From assembly GCF_017562075.2 (NCBI RefSeq), contig NW_024427757.1, positions 1 through 64,000 on the forward strand: a DNA stretch of 64,000 nt, written 5' to 3'. The notes under the pieces were generated by a model. That model saw nothing but the letters and a program-made list of their open reading frames with translations, had not been told where the DNA came from and did not search any database. The stretch is from Anopheles merus. Taxonomy: Eukaryota; Arthropoda; Insecta; Diptera; Culicidae. Below are positions 46,208 to 60,991 of the stretch, piece by piece; position 1 is the first letter of the stretch, and each line of letters opens with the position of its first letter. A program made the translations under genes and the position numbers.

Positions 46208-49166
46208 GTGGCTGAAGGTAGCTGGTAGCTGATAGATGGAAGCTGGTAGCTGTTAGGCCGTTCCTGCTGCTGAAGGGCTGTGTTTTCGCATCCCACCGGA
46301 ACGCTATGAAGGATCGAAAGCACGGATTGGATTAATGAAAGTTTGCTGGTAGCTGGTTAGCCGTTCCTGCTGCTGAAGGGCTGAGTTTTCGCATCCCACC
46401 GGAACGCTATGAAGGATCGAAAGCACGGTTTTGTGTACGTGTTGCGATAAATGGAAGGTTGCTGGTAGCTGGTAGCCGTTCCTGCTGCTGAAGGGTTGTG
46501 TTTTCGCATCTCCCCGGAACGCCATGAAGGATCGACAGCACGGATTGGATTAATGGAAGGTTGCTGGTAGCTGGTGAGCCGTTCCTGCTGCTGAAGGGCT
46601 GTGTTTTCGCATCCCACCGGAACGCTATGAAGGATCGAAAGCACGGTTTGTGTACGTGTTGCGATAAATGGAAGGTTGCTGGTAGCTGGTAGGCCGTTCC
46701 TGCTGCTGAAGGGTTGTGTTTTCGCATCTCCTCGGAACGCTATGAAGGATCGACAGCACGGATTGGATTAATGGAAGGTTGCTGGTAGCTGGTGAGCCGT
46801 TCCTGCTGCTGAAGGGCTGTGTTTTCGCATCCCACCGGAACGCTATGAAGGATCGAAAGCACGGTTTGTGTACGTGTTGCGATAAATGGAAGGTTGCTGG
46901 TAGCTGGTAGGCCGTTCCTGCTGCTGAAGGTTGTGTTTTCGCATCTCCTCGGAACGCTATGAAGGATCGACAGCACGGATTGGATTAATGGAAGGTTGCT
47001 GGTAGCTGGTGAGCCGTTCCTGCTGCTGAAGGGCTGTGTTTTCGCATCCCACCGGAACGCTATGAAGGATCGAAAGCACGGTTTGTGTACGTGTTGCGAT
47101 AAATGGAAGGTTGCTGGTAGCTGGTAGGCCGTTCCTGCTGCTGAAGGTTTGTGTTTTCGCATCTCCTCGGAACGCTATGAAGGATCGACAGCACGGATTG
47201 GATTAATGGAAGGTTGCTGGTAGCTGGTGAGCCGTTCCTGCTGCTGAAGGGCTGTGTTTTCGCATCCCACCGGAACGCTATGAAGGATCGAAAGGACGGT
47301 TTGGGTACGTGTTGGGAATAATGGAAGGTTGCTGGTAGCTGGTAGGCCGTTCCTGCTGCTGAAGGGTTGTGTTTTCGCATCCCCCCGGAACGTCATGAAG
47401 GAAAGACAGCACGGATTGGATTAATGGAAGGTTGCTGGTAGCTGGTGAGCCGTTCCTGCTGCTGAAGGGCTGTGTTTTCGCATCCCACCGGAACGCTATG
47501 AAGGATCGAAAGCACGGTTTGTGTACGTGTTGCGATAAATGGAAGGTTGCTGGTAGCTGGTAGGCCGTTCCTGCTGCTGAAGGGTTGTGTTTTCGCATCC
47601 CCCCGGAACGTCATGAAGGAAGACAGCACGGATTGGATTAATGGAAGGTTGCTGGTAGCTGGTGAGCCGTTCCTGCTGCTGAAGGGCTGTGTTTTCGCAT
47701 CCCACCGGAACGCTATGAAGGATCGAAAGCACGGATTGATGGAAGGTTGCTGGTAGCTGGTAGGTCGTTCCCGCTGCTGAAGGGCTGTGTTTCCGCATCC
47801 CTCCGGAACGCCACGGCTCGTGTGTGTGTGTGTTCGGATTGATGGGGGCTAAAAGTAAAATAAATAAATCAAGTTGTTAGCAGCACGGCTCGTCTTCTTG
47901 TTAAAGAAGCGAATGAGCTAGACCTCAAATGCTGTATGAAAATAATTAAAAGAAAGAAAAGTCCTCTTGTTCGGATAGATGGGAGGCTTGTCCTCGCCCC
48001 TTTTAGGTTGCGATTGGTGGCTACCGTGGCTTCCAGATTTTTGTCCAACGGTTAGCGGTTTATTTTAGCATTATTTTTATTTATATTTTTTGTTTTTATT
48101 GAGTTAAACGAAGCCCGGCCGTATTGTCGACGTACGTTGAAATAGTTTTGTTTCTCGAAAGAAATTTCCTTCCACGGATCAGCGGTGTTTAGCATTTATT
48201 TTATTATCGGCGCGAGGTATTTTATTATAGCGGAGTTATTTTATTATAGCGCAGTTATTTTATTATAGCGTAGTTATTTTATTATAGCGGAGTTATTTTA
48301 TTATCGGACATGTTAGCGGTTTTTGTTGTGTGCCTAAATTAATTTAAACTGTATTTGTAATATAACAGGTAGTTTAGCCTATTCATTAATTGTTTTTATA
48401 CGATTCTCATTGAATTTAGCACAGAGGTTTTAGATTTAGAATATATATTTTTTAATTCAATCTAATAGTTAAGTTCGTTTTGAATTTTACTTTCGAGCTC
48501 GAATGGACACTTTGCCAAACTTGTGCAGTGGTTTAAACCGGGCCTCATCGGTTCATCACGGCTTCCGTCAATTTGTCAATCGCTTTATCCGGATAGCTTC
48601 ATCCGGAGCGCTTTATCCGGATCTCTTTATCTTGTTCGCTTTATCCGGTTGGCTTCATCCGTGTGGCTTCATGCGTGTGGCTTCATCCGTGCCGCTTTAT
48701 CCGGGCATCTGTCAAACTGCCAAACCGCGTTTAGCCTATTCATTAATTGTTTTTATACGATTCTCATTGAATTTAGCACAGAGGTTTTAGATTTAGAATA
48801 TATATTTTTTAATTCAATTTTAAAGTTAAGTTCATTTTGAATTTTACTTTCGAGTTCGAATGGACACCTTGCCAAACTTGTCAATCGCTTTATCCGGATA
48901 GCTACATCCGGAGCGCTTTATCCGGTTGGCTTCATCCGTGTCTTTTCATCCATGTCGCTTCATCCGTGTCGCTTTATCCGGGCATCTGTCAAACTGCCAA
49001 ACCGCGTTTTCGTGCAAAATGAGGCGTGCTTTTGTTGCAAGAAGAAGAAGGAGGCGTGCTTTTGAGAATGATAATTATAATTACTTTCTTTCGCGTGGTA
49101 ATAATAATTATAATTACATTATGTGTAGTAATCATCTACTTCGTGTTTTATGTGTATTCTTTACAG
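46208..49166 (+). repeat. Satellite unit U15 (2,959 bp)
   Basis: Subarray 46208-47819, spacer 47820-49166. Indels become more frequent from here rightwards. Examples are an extra T near 46430, G losses near 46473 and 46930, a T-run one longer near 48392 and 48751, and a missing TA near 49121. Confidence 0.94.
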
Positions 49167-52131
49167 GTGGCTGAAGGTAGCTGGTAGCTGATAGATGGAA
49201 GCTGGTAGCTGTTAGGCCGTTCCTGCTGCTGAAGGGCTGTGTTTTCGCATCCCACCGGAACGCTATGAAGGATCGAAAGCACGGATTGGATTAATGAAAG
49301 TTTGCTGGTAGCTGGTTAGCCGTTCCTGCTGCTGAAGGGCTGAGTTTTCGCATCCCACCGGAACGCTATGAAGGATCGAAAGCACGGTTGTGTACGTGTT
49401 GCGATAAATGGAAGGTTGCTGGTAGCTGGTAGGCCGTTCCTGCTGCTGAAGGGTTGTGTTTTTCGCATCTCCCCCGGAACGCCATGAAGGATCGACAGCA
49501 CGGATTGGATTAATGGAAGGTTGCTGGTAGCTGGTGAGCCGTTCCTGCTGCTGAAGGGCTGTGTTTTCGCATCCCACCGGAACGCTATGAAGGATCGAAA
49601 GCACGGTTTGTGTACGTGTTGCGATAAATGGAAGGTTGCTGGTAGCTGGTAGGCCGTTCCTGCTGCTGAAGGTTGTGTTTTCGCATCTCCTCGGAACGCT
49701 ATGAAGGATCGACAGCACGGATTGGATTAATGGAAGGTTGCTGGTAGCTGGTGAGCCGTTCCTGCTGCTGAAGGGCTGTGTTTTCGCATCCCACCGGAAC
49801 GCTATGAAGGATCGAAAGCACGGTTTGTGTACGTGTTGCGATAAATGGAAGGTTGCTGGTAGCTGGTAGGCCGTTCCTGCTGCTGAAGGGTTGTGTTTTC
49901 GCATCTCCTCGGAACGCTATGAAGGATCGACAGCACGGATTGGATTAATGGAAGGTTGCTGGTAGCTGGTGAGCCGTTCCTGCTGCTGAAGGGCTGTGTT
50001 TTCGCATCCCACCGGAACGCTATGAAGGATCGAAAGCACGGTTTGTGTACGTGTTGCGATAAATGGAAGGTTGCTGGTAGCTGGTAGGCCGTTCCTGCTG
50101 CTGAAGGGTTGTGTTTTCGCATCTCCTCGGAACGCTATGAAGGATCGACAGCACGGATTGGATTAATGGAAGGTTGCTGGTAGCTGGTGAGCCGTTCCTG
50201 CTGCTGAAGGCTGTGTTTTCGCATCCCACCGGAACGCTATGAAGGATCGAAAGGACGGTTTGGGTACGTGTTGGGAATAATGGAAGGTTGCTGGTAGCTG
50301 GTAGGCCGTTCCTGCTGCTGAAGGGTTGTGTTTTCGCATCCCCCCGGAACGTCATGAAGGAAAGACAGCACGGATTGGATTAATGGAAGGTTGCTGGTAG
50401 CTGGTGAGCCGTTCCTGCTGCTGAAGGGCTGTGTTTTCGCATCCCACCGGAACGCTATGAAGGATCGAAAGCACGGTTTGTGTACGTGTTGCGATAAATG
50501 GAAGGTTGCTGGTAGCTGGTAGGCCGTTCCTGCTGCTGAAGGGTTGTGTTTTCGCATCCCCCCGGAACGTCATGAAGGAAAGACAGCACGGATTGGATTA
50601 ATGGAAGGTTGCTGGTAGCTGGTGAGCCGTTCCTGCTGCTGAAGGGCTGTGTTTTCGCATCCCACCGGAACGCTATGAAGGATCGAAAGCACGGATTGAT
50701 GGAAGGTTGCTGGTAGCTGGTAGGTCGTTCCCGCTGCTGAAGGGCTGTGTTTCCGCATCCCTCCGGAACGCCACGGCTCGTGTGTGTGTGTGTGTTCGGA
50801 TTGATGGGGGGCTAAAAGTAAAATAAATAAATCAAGTTGTTAGCAGCACGGCTCGTCTTCTTGTTAAAGAAGCGAATGAGCTAGACCTCAAATGCTGTAT
50901 GAAAATAATTAAAAGAAAGAAAAGTCCTCTTGTTCGGATAGATGGGAGGCTTGTCCTCGCCCCTTTTAGGTTGCGATTGGTGGCTACCGTGGCTTCCAGA
51001 TTTTTGTCCAACGGTTAGCGGTTTATTTTAGCATTATTTTTATTTATATATTTTTGTTTTTATTGAGTTAAACGAAGCCCGGCCGTATTGTCGACGTACG
51101 TTGAAATAGTTTTGTTTCTCGAAAGAAATTTCCTTCCACGGATCAGCGGTGTTTAGCATTTATTTTATTATCGGCGCGAGGTATTTTATTATAGCGGAGT
51201 TATTTTATTATAGCGCAGTTATTTTATTATAGCGTAGTTATTTTATTATAGCGGAGTTATTTTATTATCGGACATGTTAGCGGTTTTTGTTGGTGTGCCT
51301 AAATTAATTTAAACTGTATTTGTAATATAACAGGTAGTTTAGCCTATTCATTAATTGTTTTATACGATTCTCATTGAATTTAGCACAGAGGTTTTAGATT
51401 TAGAATATATATTTTTTAATTCAATCTAATAGTTAAGTTCGTTTTGAATTTTACTTTCGAGCTCGAATGGACACTTTGCCAAACTTGTGCAGTGGTTTAA
51501 ACCGGGCCTCATCGGTTCATCACGGCTTCCGTCAATTTGTCAATCGCTTTATCCGGATAGCTTCATCCGGAGCGCTTTATCCGGATCTCTTTATCTTGTT
51601 CGCTTTATCCGGTTGGCTTCATCCGTGTGGCTTCATGCGTGTGGCTTCATCCGTGCCGCTTTATCCGGGCATCTGTCAAACTGCCAAACCGCGTTTAGCC
51701 TATTCATTAATTGTTTTATACGATTCTCATTGAATTTAGCACAGAGGTTTTAGATTTAGAATATATATTTTTTAATTCAATTTTAAAGTTAAGTTCATTT
51801 TGAATTTTACTTTCGAGTTCGAATGGACACCTTGCCAAACTTGTCAATCGCTTTATCCGGATAGCTACATCCGGAGCGCTTTATCCGGTTGGCTTCATCC
51901 GTGTCTTTTCATCCATGTCGCTTCATCCGTGTCGCTTTATCCGGGCATCTGTCAAACTGCCAAACCGCGTTTTCGTGCAAAATGAGGCGTGCTTTTGTTG
52001 CAAGAAGAAGAAGGAGGCGTGCTTTTGAGAATGATAATTATAATTACTTTCTTTCGCGTGGTAATAATAATTATAATTACATTATATGTGTAGTAATCAT
52101 CTACTTCGTGTTTTATGTGTATTCTTTACAG
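49167..52131 (+). repeat. Satellite unit U16 (2,965 bp)
   Basis: Subarray 49167-50779, spacer 50780-52131. Small compensating indels occur in monomers 2-5 (49387, an extra T near 49460, an extra C near 49473, a G loss near 49672) and a G loss near 50210. The spacer is standard. Confidence 0.95.
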
Positions 52132-55095
52132 GTGGCTGAAGGTAGCTGGTAGCTGATAGATGGAAGCTGGTAGCTGTTAGGCCGTTCCTGCTGCTGAAGG
52201 GCTGTGTTTTCGCATCCCACCGGAACGCTATGAAGGATCGAAAGCACGGATTGGATTAATGAAAGTTTGCTGGTAGCTGGTTAGCCGTTCCTGCTGCTGA
52301 AGGGCTGAGTTTTCGCATCCCACCGGAACGCTATGAAGGATCGAAAGCACGGTTTGTGTACGTGTTGCGATAAATGGAAGGTTGCTGGTAGCTGGTAGGC
52401 CGTTCCTGCTGCTGAAGGGTTGTGTTTTCGCATCTCCCCGGAACGCCATGAAGGATCGACAGCACGGATTGGATTAATGGAAGGTTGCTGGTAGCTGGTG
52501 AGCCGTTCCTGCTGCTGAAGGGCTGTGTTTTCGCATCCCACCGGAACGCTATGAAGGATCGAAAGCACGGTTTGTGTACGTGTTGCGATAAATGGAAGGT
52601 TGCTGGTAGCTGGTAGGCCGTTCCTGCTGCTGAAGGGTTGTGTTTTCGCATCTCCTCGGAACGCTATGAAGGATCGACAGCACGGATTGGATTAATGGAA
52701 GGTTGCTGGTAGCTGGTGAGCCGTTCCTGCTGCTGAAGGGCTGTGTTTTCGCATCCCACCGGAACGCTATGAAGGATCGAAAGCACGGTTTGTGTACGTG
52801 TTGCGATAAATGGAAGGTTGCTGGTAGCTGGTAGGCCGTTCCTGCTGCTGAAGGGTTGTGTTTTCGCATCTCCTCGGAACGCTATGAAGGATCGACAGCA
52901 CGGATTGGATTAATGGAAGGTTGCTGGTAGCTGGTGAGCCGTTCCTGCTGCTGAAGGGCTGTGTTTTCGCATCCCACCGGAACGCTATGAAGGATCGAAA
53001 GCACGGTTTGTGTACGTGTTGCGATAAATGGAAGGTTGCTGGTAGCTGGTAGGCCGTTCCTGCTGCTGAAGGGTTGTGTTTTCGCATCTCCTCGGAACGC
53101 TATGAAGGATCGACAGCACGGATTGGATTAATGGAAGGTTGCTGGTAGCTGGTGAGCCGTTCCTGCTGCTGAAGGGCTGTGTTTTCGCATCCCACCGGAA
53201 CGCTATGAAGGATCGAAAGGACGGTTTGGGTACGTGTTGGGAATAATGGAAGGTTGCTGGTAGCTGGTAGGCCGTTCCTGCTGCTGAAGGGTTGTGTTTT
53301 CGCATCCCCCCGGAACGTCATGAAGGAAAGACAGCACGGATTGGATTAATGGAAGGTTGCTGGTAGCTGGTGAGCCGTTCCTGCTGCTGAAGGGCTGTGT
53401 TTTCGCATCCCACCGGAACGCTATGAAGGATCGAAAGCACGGTTTGTGTACGTGTTGCGATAAATGGAAGGTTGCTGGTAGCTGGTAGGCCGTTCCTGCT
53501 GCTGAAGGGTTGTGTTTTCGCATCCCCCCGGAACGTCATGAAGGAAAGACAGCACGGATTGGATTAATGGAAGGTTGCTGGTAGCTGGTGAGCCGTTCCT
53601 GCTGCTGAAGGGCTGTGTTTTCGCATCCCACCGGAACGCTATGAAGGATCGAAAGCACGGATTGATGGAAGGTTGCTGGTAGCTGGTAGGTCGTTCCCGC
53701 TGCTGAAGGGCTGTGTTTCCGCATCCCTCCGGAACGCCACGGCTCGTGTGTGTGTGTGTGTTCGGATTGATGGGGGGCTAAAAGTAAAATAAATAAATCA
53801 AGTTGTTAGCAGCACGGCTCGTCTTCTTGTTAAAGAAGCGAATGAGCTAGACCTCAAATGCTGTATGAAAATAATTAAAAGAAAGAAAAGTCCTCTTGTT
53901 CGGATAGATGGGAGGCTTGTCCTCGCCCCTTTTAGGTTGCGATTGGTGGCTACCGTGGCTTCCAGATTTTTGTCCAACGGTTAGCGGTTTATTTTAGCAT
54001 TATTTTTATTTATATATTTTGTTTTTATTGAGTTAAACGAAGCCCGGCCGTATTGTCGACGTACGTTGAAATAGTTTTGTTTCTCGAAAGAAATTTCCTT
54101 CCACGGATCAGCGGTGTTTAGCATTTATTTTATTATCGGCGCGAGGTATTTTATTATAGCGGAGTTATTTTATTATAGCGCAGTTATTTTATTATAGCGT
54201 AGTTATTTTATTATAGCGGAGTTATTTTATTATCGGACATGTTAGCGGTTTTTGTTGGTGTGCCTAAATTAATTTAAACTGTATTTGTAATATAACAGGT
54301 AGTTTAGCCTATTCATTAATTGTTTTATACGATTCTCATTGAATTTAGCACAGAGGTTTTAGATTTAGAATATATATTTTTAATTCAATCTAATAGTTAA
54401 GTTCGTTTTGAATTTTACTTTCGAGCTCGAATGGACACTTTGCCAAACTTGTGCAGTGGTTTAAACCGGGCCTCATCGGTTCATCACGGCTTCCGTCAAT
54501 TTGTCAATCGCTTTATCCGGATAGCTTCATCCGGAGCGCTTTATCCGGATCTCTTTATCTTGTTCGCTTTATCCGGTTGGCTTCATCCGTGTGGCTTCAT
54601 GCGTGTGGCTTCATCCGTGCCGCTTTATCCGGGCATCTGTCAAACTGCCAAACCGCGTTTAGCCTATTCATTAATTGTTTTATACGATTCTCATTGAATT
54701 TAGCACAGAGGTTTTAGATTTAGAATATATATTTTTTAATTCAATTTTAAAGTTAAGTTCATTTTGAATTTTACTTTCGAGTTCGAATGGACACCTTGCC
54801 AAACTTGTCAATCGCTTTATCCGGATAGCTACATCCGGAGCGCTTTATCCGGTTGGCTTCATCCGTGTCTTTTCATCCATGTCGCTTCATCCGTGTCGCT
54901 TTATCCGGGCATCTGTCAAACTGCCAAACCGCGTTTTCGTGCAAAATGAGGCGTGCTTTTGTTGCAAGAAGAAGAAGGAGGCGTGCTTTTGAGAATGATA
55001 ATTATAATTACTTTCTTTCGCGTGGTAATAATAATTATAATTACATTATATGTGTAGTAATCATCTACTTCGTGTTTTATGTGTATTCTTTACAG
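52132..55095 (+). repeat. Satellite unit U17 (2,964 bp)
   Basis: Subarray 52132-53745, spacer 53746-55095. The subarray matches the central form. The two missing bases are in T-runs near 54018 and 54378. Confidence 0.95.
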
Positions 55096-58041
55096 GTGGC
55101 TGAAGGTAGCTGGTAGCTGATAGATGGAAGCTGGTAGCTGTTAGGCCGTTCCTGCTGCTGAAGGGCTGTGTTTTCGCATCCCACCGGAACGCTATGAAGG
55201 ATCGAAAGCACGGATTGGATTAATGAAAGTTTGCTGGTAGCTGGTTAGCCGTTCCTGCTGCTGAAGGGCTGAGTTTTCGCATCCCACCGGAACGCTATGA
55301 AGGATCGAAAGCACGGTTTGTGTACGTGCGATAAATGGAAGGTTGCTGGTAGCTGGTAGGCCGTTCCTGCTGCTGAAGGGTTGTGTTTTCGCATCTCCCC
55401 GGAACGCCATGAAGGATCGACAGCACGGATTGGATTAATGGAAGGTTGCTGGTAGCTGGTGAGCCGTTCCTGCTGCTGAAGGGCTGTGTTTTCGCATCCC
55501 ACCGGAACGCTATGAAGGATCGAAAGCACGGTTTGTGTACGTGTTGCGATAAATGGAAGGTTGCTGGTAGCTGGTAGGCCGTTCCTGCTGCTGAAGGGTT
55601 GTGTTTTCGCATCTCCTCGGAACGCTATGAAGGATCGACAGCACGGATTGGATTAATGGAAGGTTGCTGGTAGCTGGTGAGCCGTTCCTGCTGCTGAAGG
55701 GCTGTGTTTTCGCATCCCACCGGAACGCTATGAAGGATCGAAAGCACGGTTTGTGTACGTGTTGCGATAAATGGAAGGTTGCTGGTAGCTGGTAGGCCGT
55801 TCCTGCTGCTGAAGGGTTGTGTTTTCGCATCTCCTCGGAACGCTATGAAGGATCGACAGCACGGATTGGATTAATGGAAGGTTGCTGGTAGCTGGTGAGC
55901 CGTTCCTGCTGCTGAAGGGCTGTGTTTTCGCATCCCACCGGAACGCTATGAAGGATCGAAAGCACGGTTTGTGTACGTGTTGCGATAAATGGAAGGTTGC
56001 TGGTAGCTGGTAGGCCGTTCCTGCTGCTGAAGGGTTGTGTTTTCGCATCTCCTCGGAACGCTATGAAGGATCGACAGCACGGATTGGATTAATGGAAGGT
56101 TGCTGGTAGCTGGTGAGCCGTTCCTGCTGCTGAAGGGCTGTGTTTTCGCATCCCACCGGAACGCTATGAAGGATCGAAGGACGGTTTGGGTACGTGTTGG
56201 GAATAATGGAAGGTTGCTGGTAGCTGTAGCCGTTCCTGCTGCTGAAGGGTTGTGTTTTCGCATCCCCCCGGAACGTCATGAAGGAAGACAGCACGGATTG
56301 GATTGGAAGGTTGCTGGTAGCTGGTGAGCCGTTCCTGCTGCTGAAGGGCTGTGTTTTCGCATCCCACCGGAACGCTAAAGGATCGAAAGCACGGTTTGTG
56401 TACGTGTTGCGATAAATGGAAGGTTGCTGGTAGCTGGTAGGCCGTTCCTGCTGCTGAAGGTTGTGTTTTCGCATCCCCCCGGAACCATGAAGGAAAGACA
56501 GCACGGATTGGATTAATGGAAGGTTGCTGGTAGCTGTGAGCCGTTCCTGCTGCTGAAGGGCTGTGTTTTCGCATCCCACCGGAACGCTATGAAGGATCGA
56601 AAGCACGGATTGATGGAAGGTTGCTGGTAGCTGGTAGGTCGTTCCCGCTGCTGAGGGCTGTGTTTCCGCATCCCTCCGGAACGCCACGGCTCGTGTGTGT
56701 GTGTGTGTTCGGATTGATGGGGGGCTAAAAGTAAAATAAATAAATCAAGTTGTTAGCAGCACGGCTCGTCTTCTTGTTAAAGAAGCGAATGAGCTAGACC
56801 TCAAATGCTGTATGAAAATAATTAAAAGAAAGAAAAGTCCTCTTGTTCGGATAGATGGGAGGCTTGTCCTCGCCCCTTTTAGGTTGCGATTGGTGGCTAC
56901 CGTGGCTTCCAGATTTTTGTCCAACGGTTAGCGGTTTATTTTAGCATTATTTTTATTTATATATTTTTGTTTTTATTGAGTTAAACGAAGCCCGCCGTAT
57001 TGTCGACGTACGTTGAAATAGTTTTGTTTCTCGAAAGAAATTTCCTTCCACGGATCAGCGGTGTTTAGCATTTATTTTATTATCGGCGCGAGGTATTTTA
57101 TTATAGCGGAGTTATTTTATTATAGCGCAGTTATTTTATTATAGCGTAGTTATTTATTATAGCGGAGTTATTTTATTATCGGACATGTTAGCGGTTTTTG
57201 TTGGTGTGCCTAAATTAATTTAAACTGTATTTGTAATATAACAGGTAGTTTAGCCTATTCATTAATTGTTTTATACGATTCTCATTGAATTTAGCACAGA
57301 GGTTTTAGATTTAGAATATATATTTTTAATTCAATCTAATAGTTAAGTTCGTTTTGAATTTTACTTTCGAGCTCGAATGGACACTTTGCCAAACTTGTGC
57401 AGTGGTTTAAACCGGGCCTCATCGGTTCATCACGGCTTCCGTCAATTTGTCAATCGCTTTATCCGGATAGCTTCATCCGGAGCGCTTTATCCGGATCTCT
57501 TTATCTTGTTCGCTTTATCCGGTTGGCTTCATCCGTGTGGCTTCATGCGTGTGGCTTCATCCGTGCCGCTTTATCCGGGCATCTGTCAAACTGCCAAACC
57601 GCGTTTAGCCTATTCATTAATTGTTTTATACGATTCTCATTGAATTTAGCACAGAGGTTTTAGATTTAGAATATATATTTTTTAATTCAATTTTAAAGTT
57701 AAGTTCATTTTGAATTTTACTTTCGAGTTCGAATGGACACCTTGCCAAACTTGTCAATCGCTTTATCCGGATAGCTACATCCGGAGCGCTTTATCCGGTT
57801 GGCTTCATCCGTGTCTTTTCATCCATGTCGCTTCATCCGTGTCGCTTTATCCGGGCATCTGTCAAACTGCCAAACCGCGTTTTCGTGCAAAATGAGGCGT
57901 GCTTTTGTTGCAAGAAGAAGAAGGAGGCGTGCTTTTGAGAATGATAATTATAATTACTTTCTTTCGCGTGGTAATAATAATTATAATTACATTATATGTG
58001 TAGTAATCATCTACTTCGTGTTTTATGTGTATTCTTTACAG
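55096..58041 (+). repeat. Satellite unit U18 (2,946 bp)
   Basis: Subarray 55096-56692, spacer 56693-58041. Losses cluster in monomers 10-15 (about 56170-56660), where most monomers miss one or more bases, including a 4-base loss near 56303 and a TG loss near 56376. Monomers 1-9 are nearly clean apart from a 3-base loss near 55328. Confidence 0.94.
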
Positions 58042-60991
58042 GTGGCTGAAGGTAGCTGGTAGCTGATAGATGGAAGCTGGTAGCTGTTAGGCCGTTCCTG
58101 CTGCTGAAGGGCTGTGTTTTCGCATCCCACCGGAACGCTATGAAGGATCGAAAGCACGGATTGGATTAATGAAAGTTTGCTGGTAGCTGGTTAGCCGTTC
58201 CTGCTGCTGAAGGCTGAGTTTTCGCATCCCACCGGAACGCTATGAAGGATCGAAAGCACGGTTTGTGTACGTGTTGCGATAAATGGAAGGTTGCTGGTAG
58301 CTGGTAGGCCGTTCCTGCTGCTGAAGGGTTGTGTTTTCGCATCTCCCCGGAACGCCATGAAGGATCGACAGCACGGATTGGATTAATGGAAGGTTGCTGG
58401 TAGCTGGTGAGCCGTTCCTGCTGCTGAAGGGCTGTGTTTTCGCATCCCACCGGAACGCTATGAAGGATCGAAAGCACGGTTTGTGTACGTGTTGCGATAA
58501 ATGGAAGGTTGCTGGTAGCTGGTAGGCCGTTCCTGCTGCTGAAGGGTTTGTGTTTTCGCATCTCCTCGGAACGCTATGAAGGATCGACAGCACGGATTGG
58601 ATTAATGGAAGGTTGCTGGTAGCTGGTGAGCCGTTCCTGCTGCTGAAGGGCTGTGTTTTCGCATCCCACCGGAACGCTATGAAGGATCGAAAGCACGGTT
58701 TGTGTACGTGTTGCGATAAATGGAAGGTTGCTGGTAGCTGGTAGGCCGTTCCTGCTGCTGAAGGGTTGTGTTTTCGCATCTCCTCGGAACGCTATGAAGG
58801 ATCGACAGCACGGATTGGATTAATGGAAGGTTGCTGGTAGCTGGTGAGCCGTTCCTGCTGCTGAAGGGCTGTGTTTTCGCATCCCACCGGAACGCTATGA
58901 AGGATCGAAAGCACGGTTTGTGTACGTGTTGCGATAAATGGAAGGTTGCTGGTAGCTGGTAGGCCGTTCCTGCTGCTGAAGGGTTGTGTTTTCGCATCTC
59001 CTCGGAACGCTATGAAGATCGACAGCACGGATTGGATTAATGGAAGGTTGCTGGTAGCTGGTGAGCCGTTCCTGCTGCTGAAGGGCTGTGTTTTCGCATC
59101 CCACCGGAACGCTATGAAGGATCGAAAGACGGTTTGGGTACGTGTTGGGAATAATGGAAGGTTGCTGGTAGCTGGTAGGCCGTTCCTGCTGCTGAAGGGT
59201 TGTGTTTTCGCATCCCCCCGCGTCATGAAGGAAAGACAGCACGGATTGGATTGGAAGGTTGCTGGTAGCTGGTGAGCCGTTCCTGCTGCTGAAGGGCTGT
59301 GTTTTCGCATCCCACCGGAACGCTATGAAGGATCGAAAGCACGGTTTGTGTACGTGTTGCGATAAATGGAAGGTTGCTGGTAGCTGGTAGGCCGTTCCTG
59401 CTGCTGAAGGGTTGTGTTTTCGCATCCCCCCGAACGTCATGAAGGAAGACAGCACGGATTGGATTAATGGAAGGTTGCTGGTAGCTGGTGAGCCGTTCCT
59501 GCTGCTGAAGGGCTGTGTTTTCGCATCCCACCGGAACGCTATGAAGGATCGAAAGCACGGATTGATGGAAGGTTGCTGGTAGCTGGTAGGTCGTTCCCGC
59601 TGCTGAAGGGCTGTGTTTCCGCATCCCTCCGGAACGCCACGGCTCGTGTGTGTGTGTGTTCGGATTGATGGGGGGCTAAAGTAAAATAAATAAATCAAGT
59701 TGTTAGCAGCACGGCTCGTCTTCTTGTTAAAGAAGCGAATGAGCTAGACCTCAAATGCTATGAAAATAATTAAAAGAAAGAAAAGTCCTCTTGTTCGGAT
59801 AGATGGGAGGCTTGTCCTCGCCCCTTTTAGGTTGCGATTGGTGGCTACCGTGGCTTCCAGATTTTTGTCCAACGGTTAGCGGTTTATTTTAGCATTATTT
59901 TTATTTATATATTTTTTGTTTTTATTGAGTTAAACGAAGCCCGGCCGTATTGTCGACGTACGTTGAAATAGTTTTTGTTTCTCGAAAGAAATTTCCTTCC
60001 ACGATCAGCGGTGTTTAGCATTTATTTTATTCGGCGCGAGGTATTTATTATAGCGGAGTTATTTTATTATAGCGCAGTTATTTTATTATAGCGTAGTTAT
60101 TTTATTATAGCGGAGTTATTTTATTATCGGACATGTTAGCGGTTTTTGTTGGTGTGCCTAAATTAATTTAAACTGTATTTGTAATATACAGGTAGTTTAG
60201 CCTATTCATTAATTGTTTTTATACGATTCTCATTGAATTTAGCACAGAGGTTTTAGATTTAGAATATATATTTTTTAATTCAATCTAATAGTTAAGTTCG
60301 TTTTGAATTTTACTTTCGAGCTCGAATGGACACTTTGCCAAACTTGTGCAGTGGTTTAAACCGGGCCTCATCGGTTCATCACGGCTTCCGTCAATTTGTC
60401 AATCGCTTTATCCGGATAGCTTCATCCGGAGCGCTTTATCCGGATCTCTTTATCTTGTTCGCTTTATCCGGTTGGCTTCATCCGTGTGGCTTCATGCGTG
60501 TGGCTTCATCCGTGCCGCTTTATCCGGGCATCTGTCAAACTGCCAAACCGCGTTTAGCCTATTCATTAATTGTTTTATACGATTCTCATTGAATTTAGCA
60601 CAGAGGTTTTAGATTTAGAATATATATTTTTTAATTCAATTTTAAAGTTAAGTTCATTTTGAATTTTACTTTCGAGTTCGAATGGACACCTTGCCAAACT
60701 TGTCAATCGCTTTATCCGGATAGCTACATCCGGAGCGCTTTATCCGGTTGGCTTCATCCGTGTCTTTTTCATCCATGTCGCTTCATCCGTGTCGCTTTAT
60801 CCGGGCATCTGTCAAACTGCCAAACCGCGTTTTCGTGCAAAATGAGGCGTGCTTTTGTTGCAAGAAGAAGAAGGAGGCGTGCTTTTGAGAATGATAATTA
60901 TAATTACTTTCTTTCGCGTGGTAATAATAATTATAATTACATTATATGTGTAGTAATCATCTACTTCGTGTTTTATGTGTATTCTTTACAG
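58042..60991 (+). repeat. Satellite unit U19 (2,950 bp)
   Basis: Subarray 58042-59645, spacer 59646-60991. Losses are spread over monomers 9-14 (59018-59450) and the single-copy spacer (a TG near 59758, 'ccacgatcag' near 60001, a 3-base loss near 60031). A few T-runs are longer instead of shorter. Confidence 0.94.
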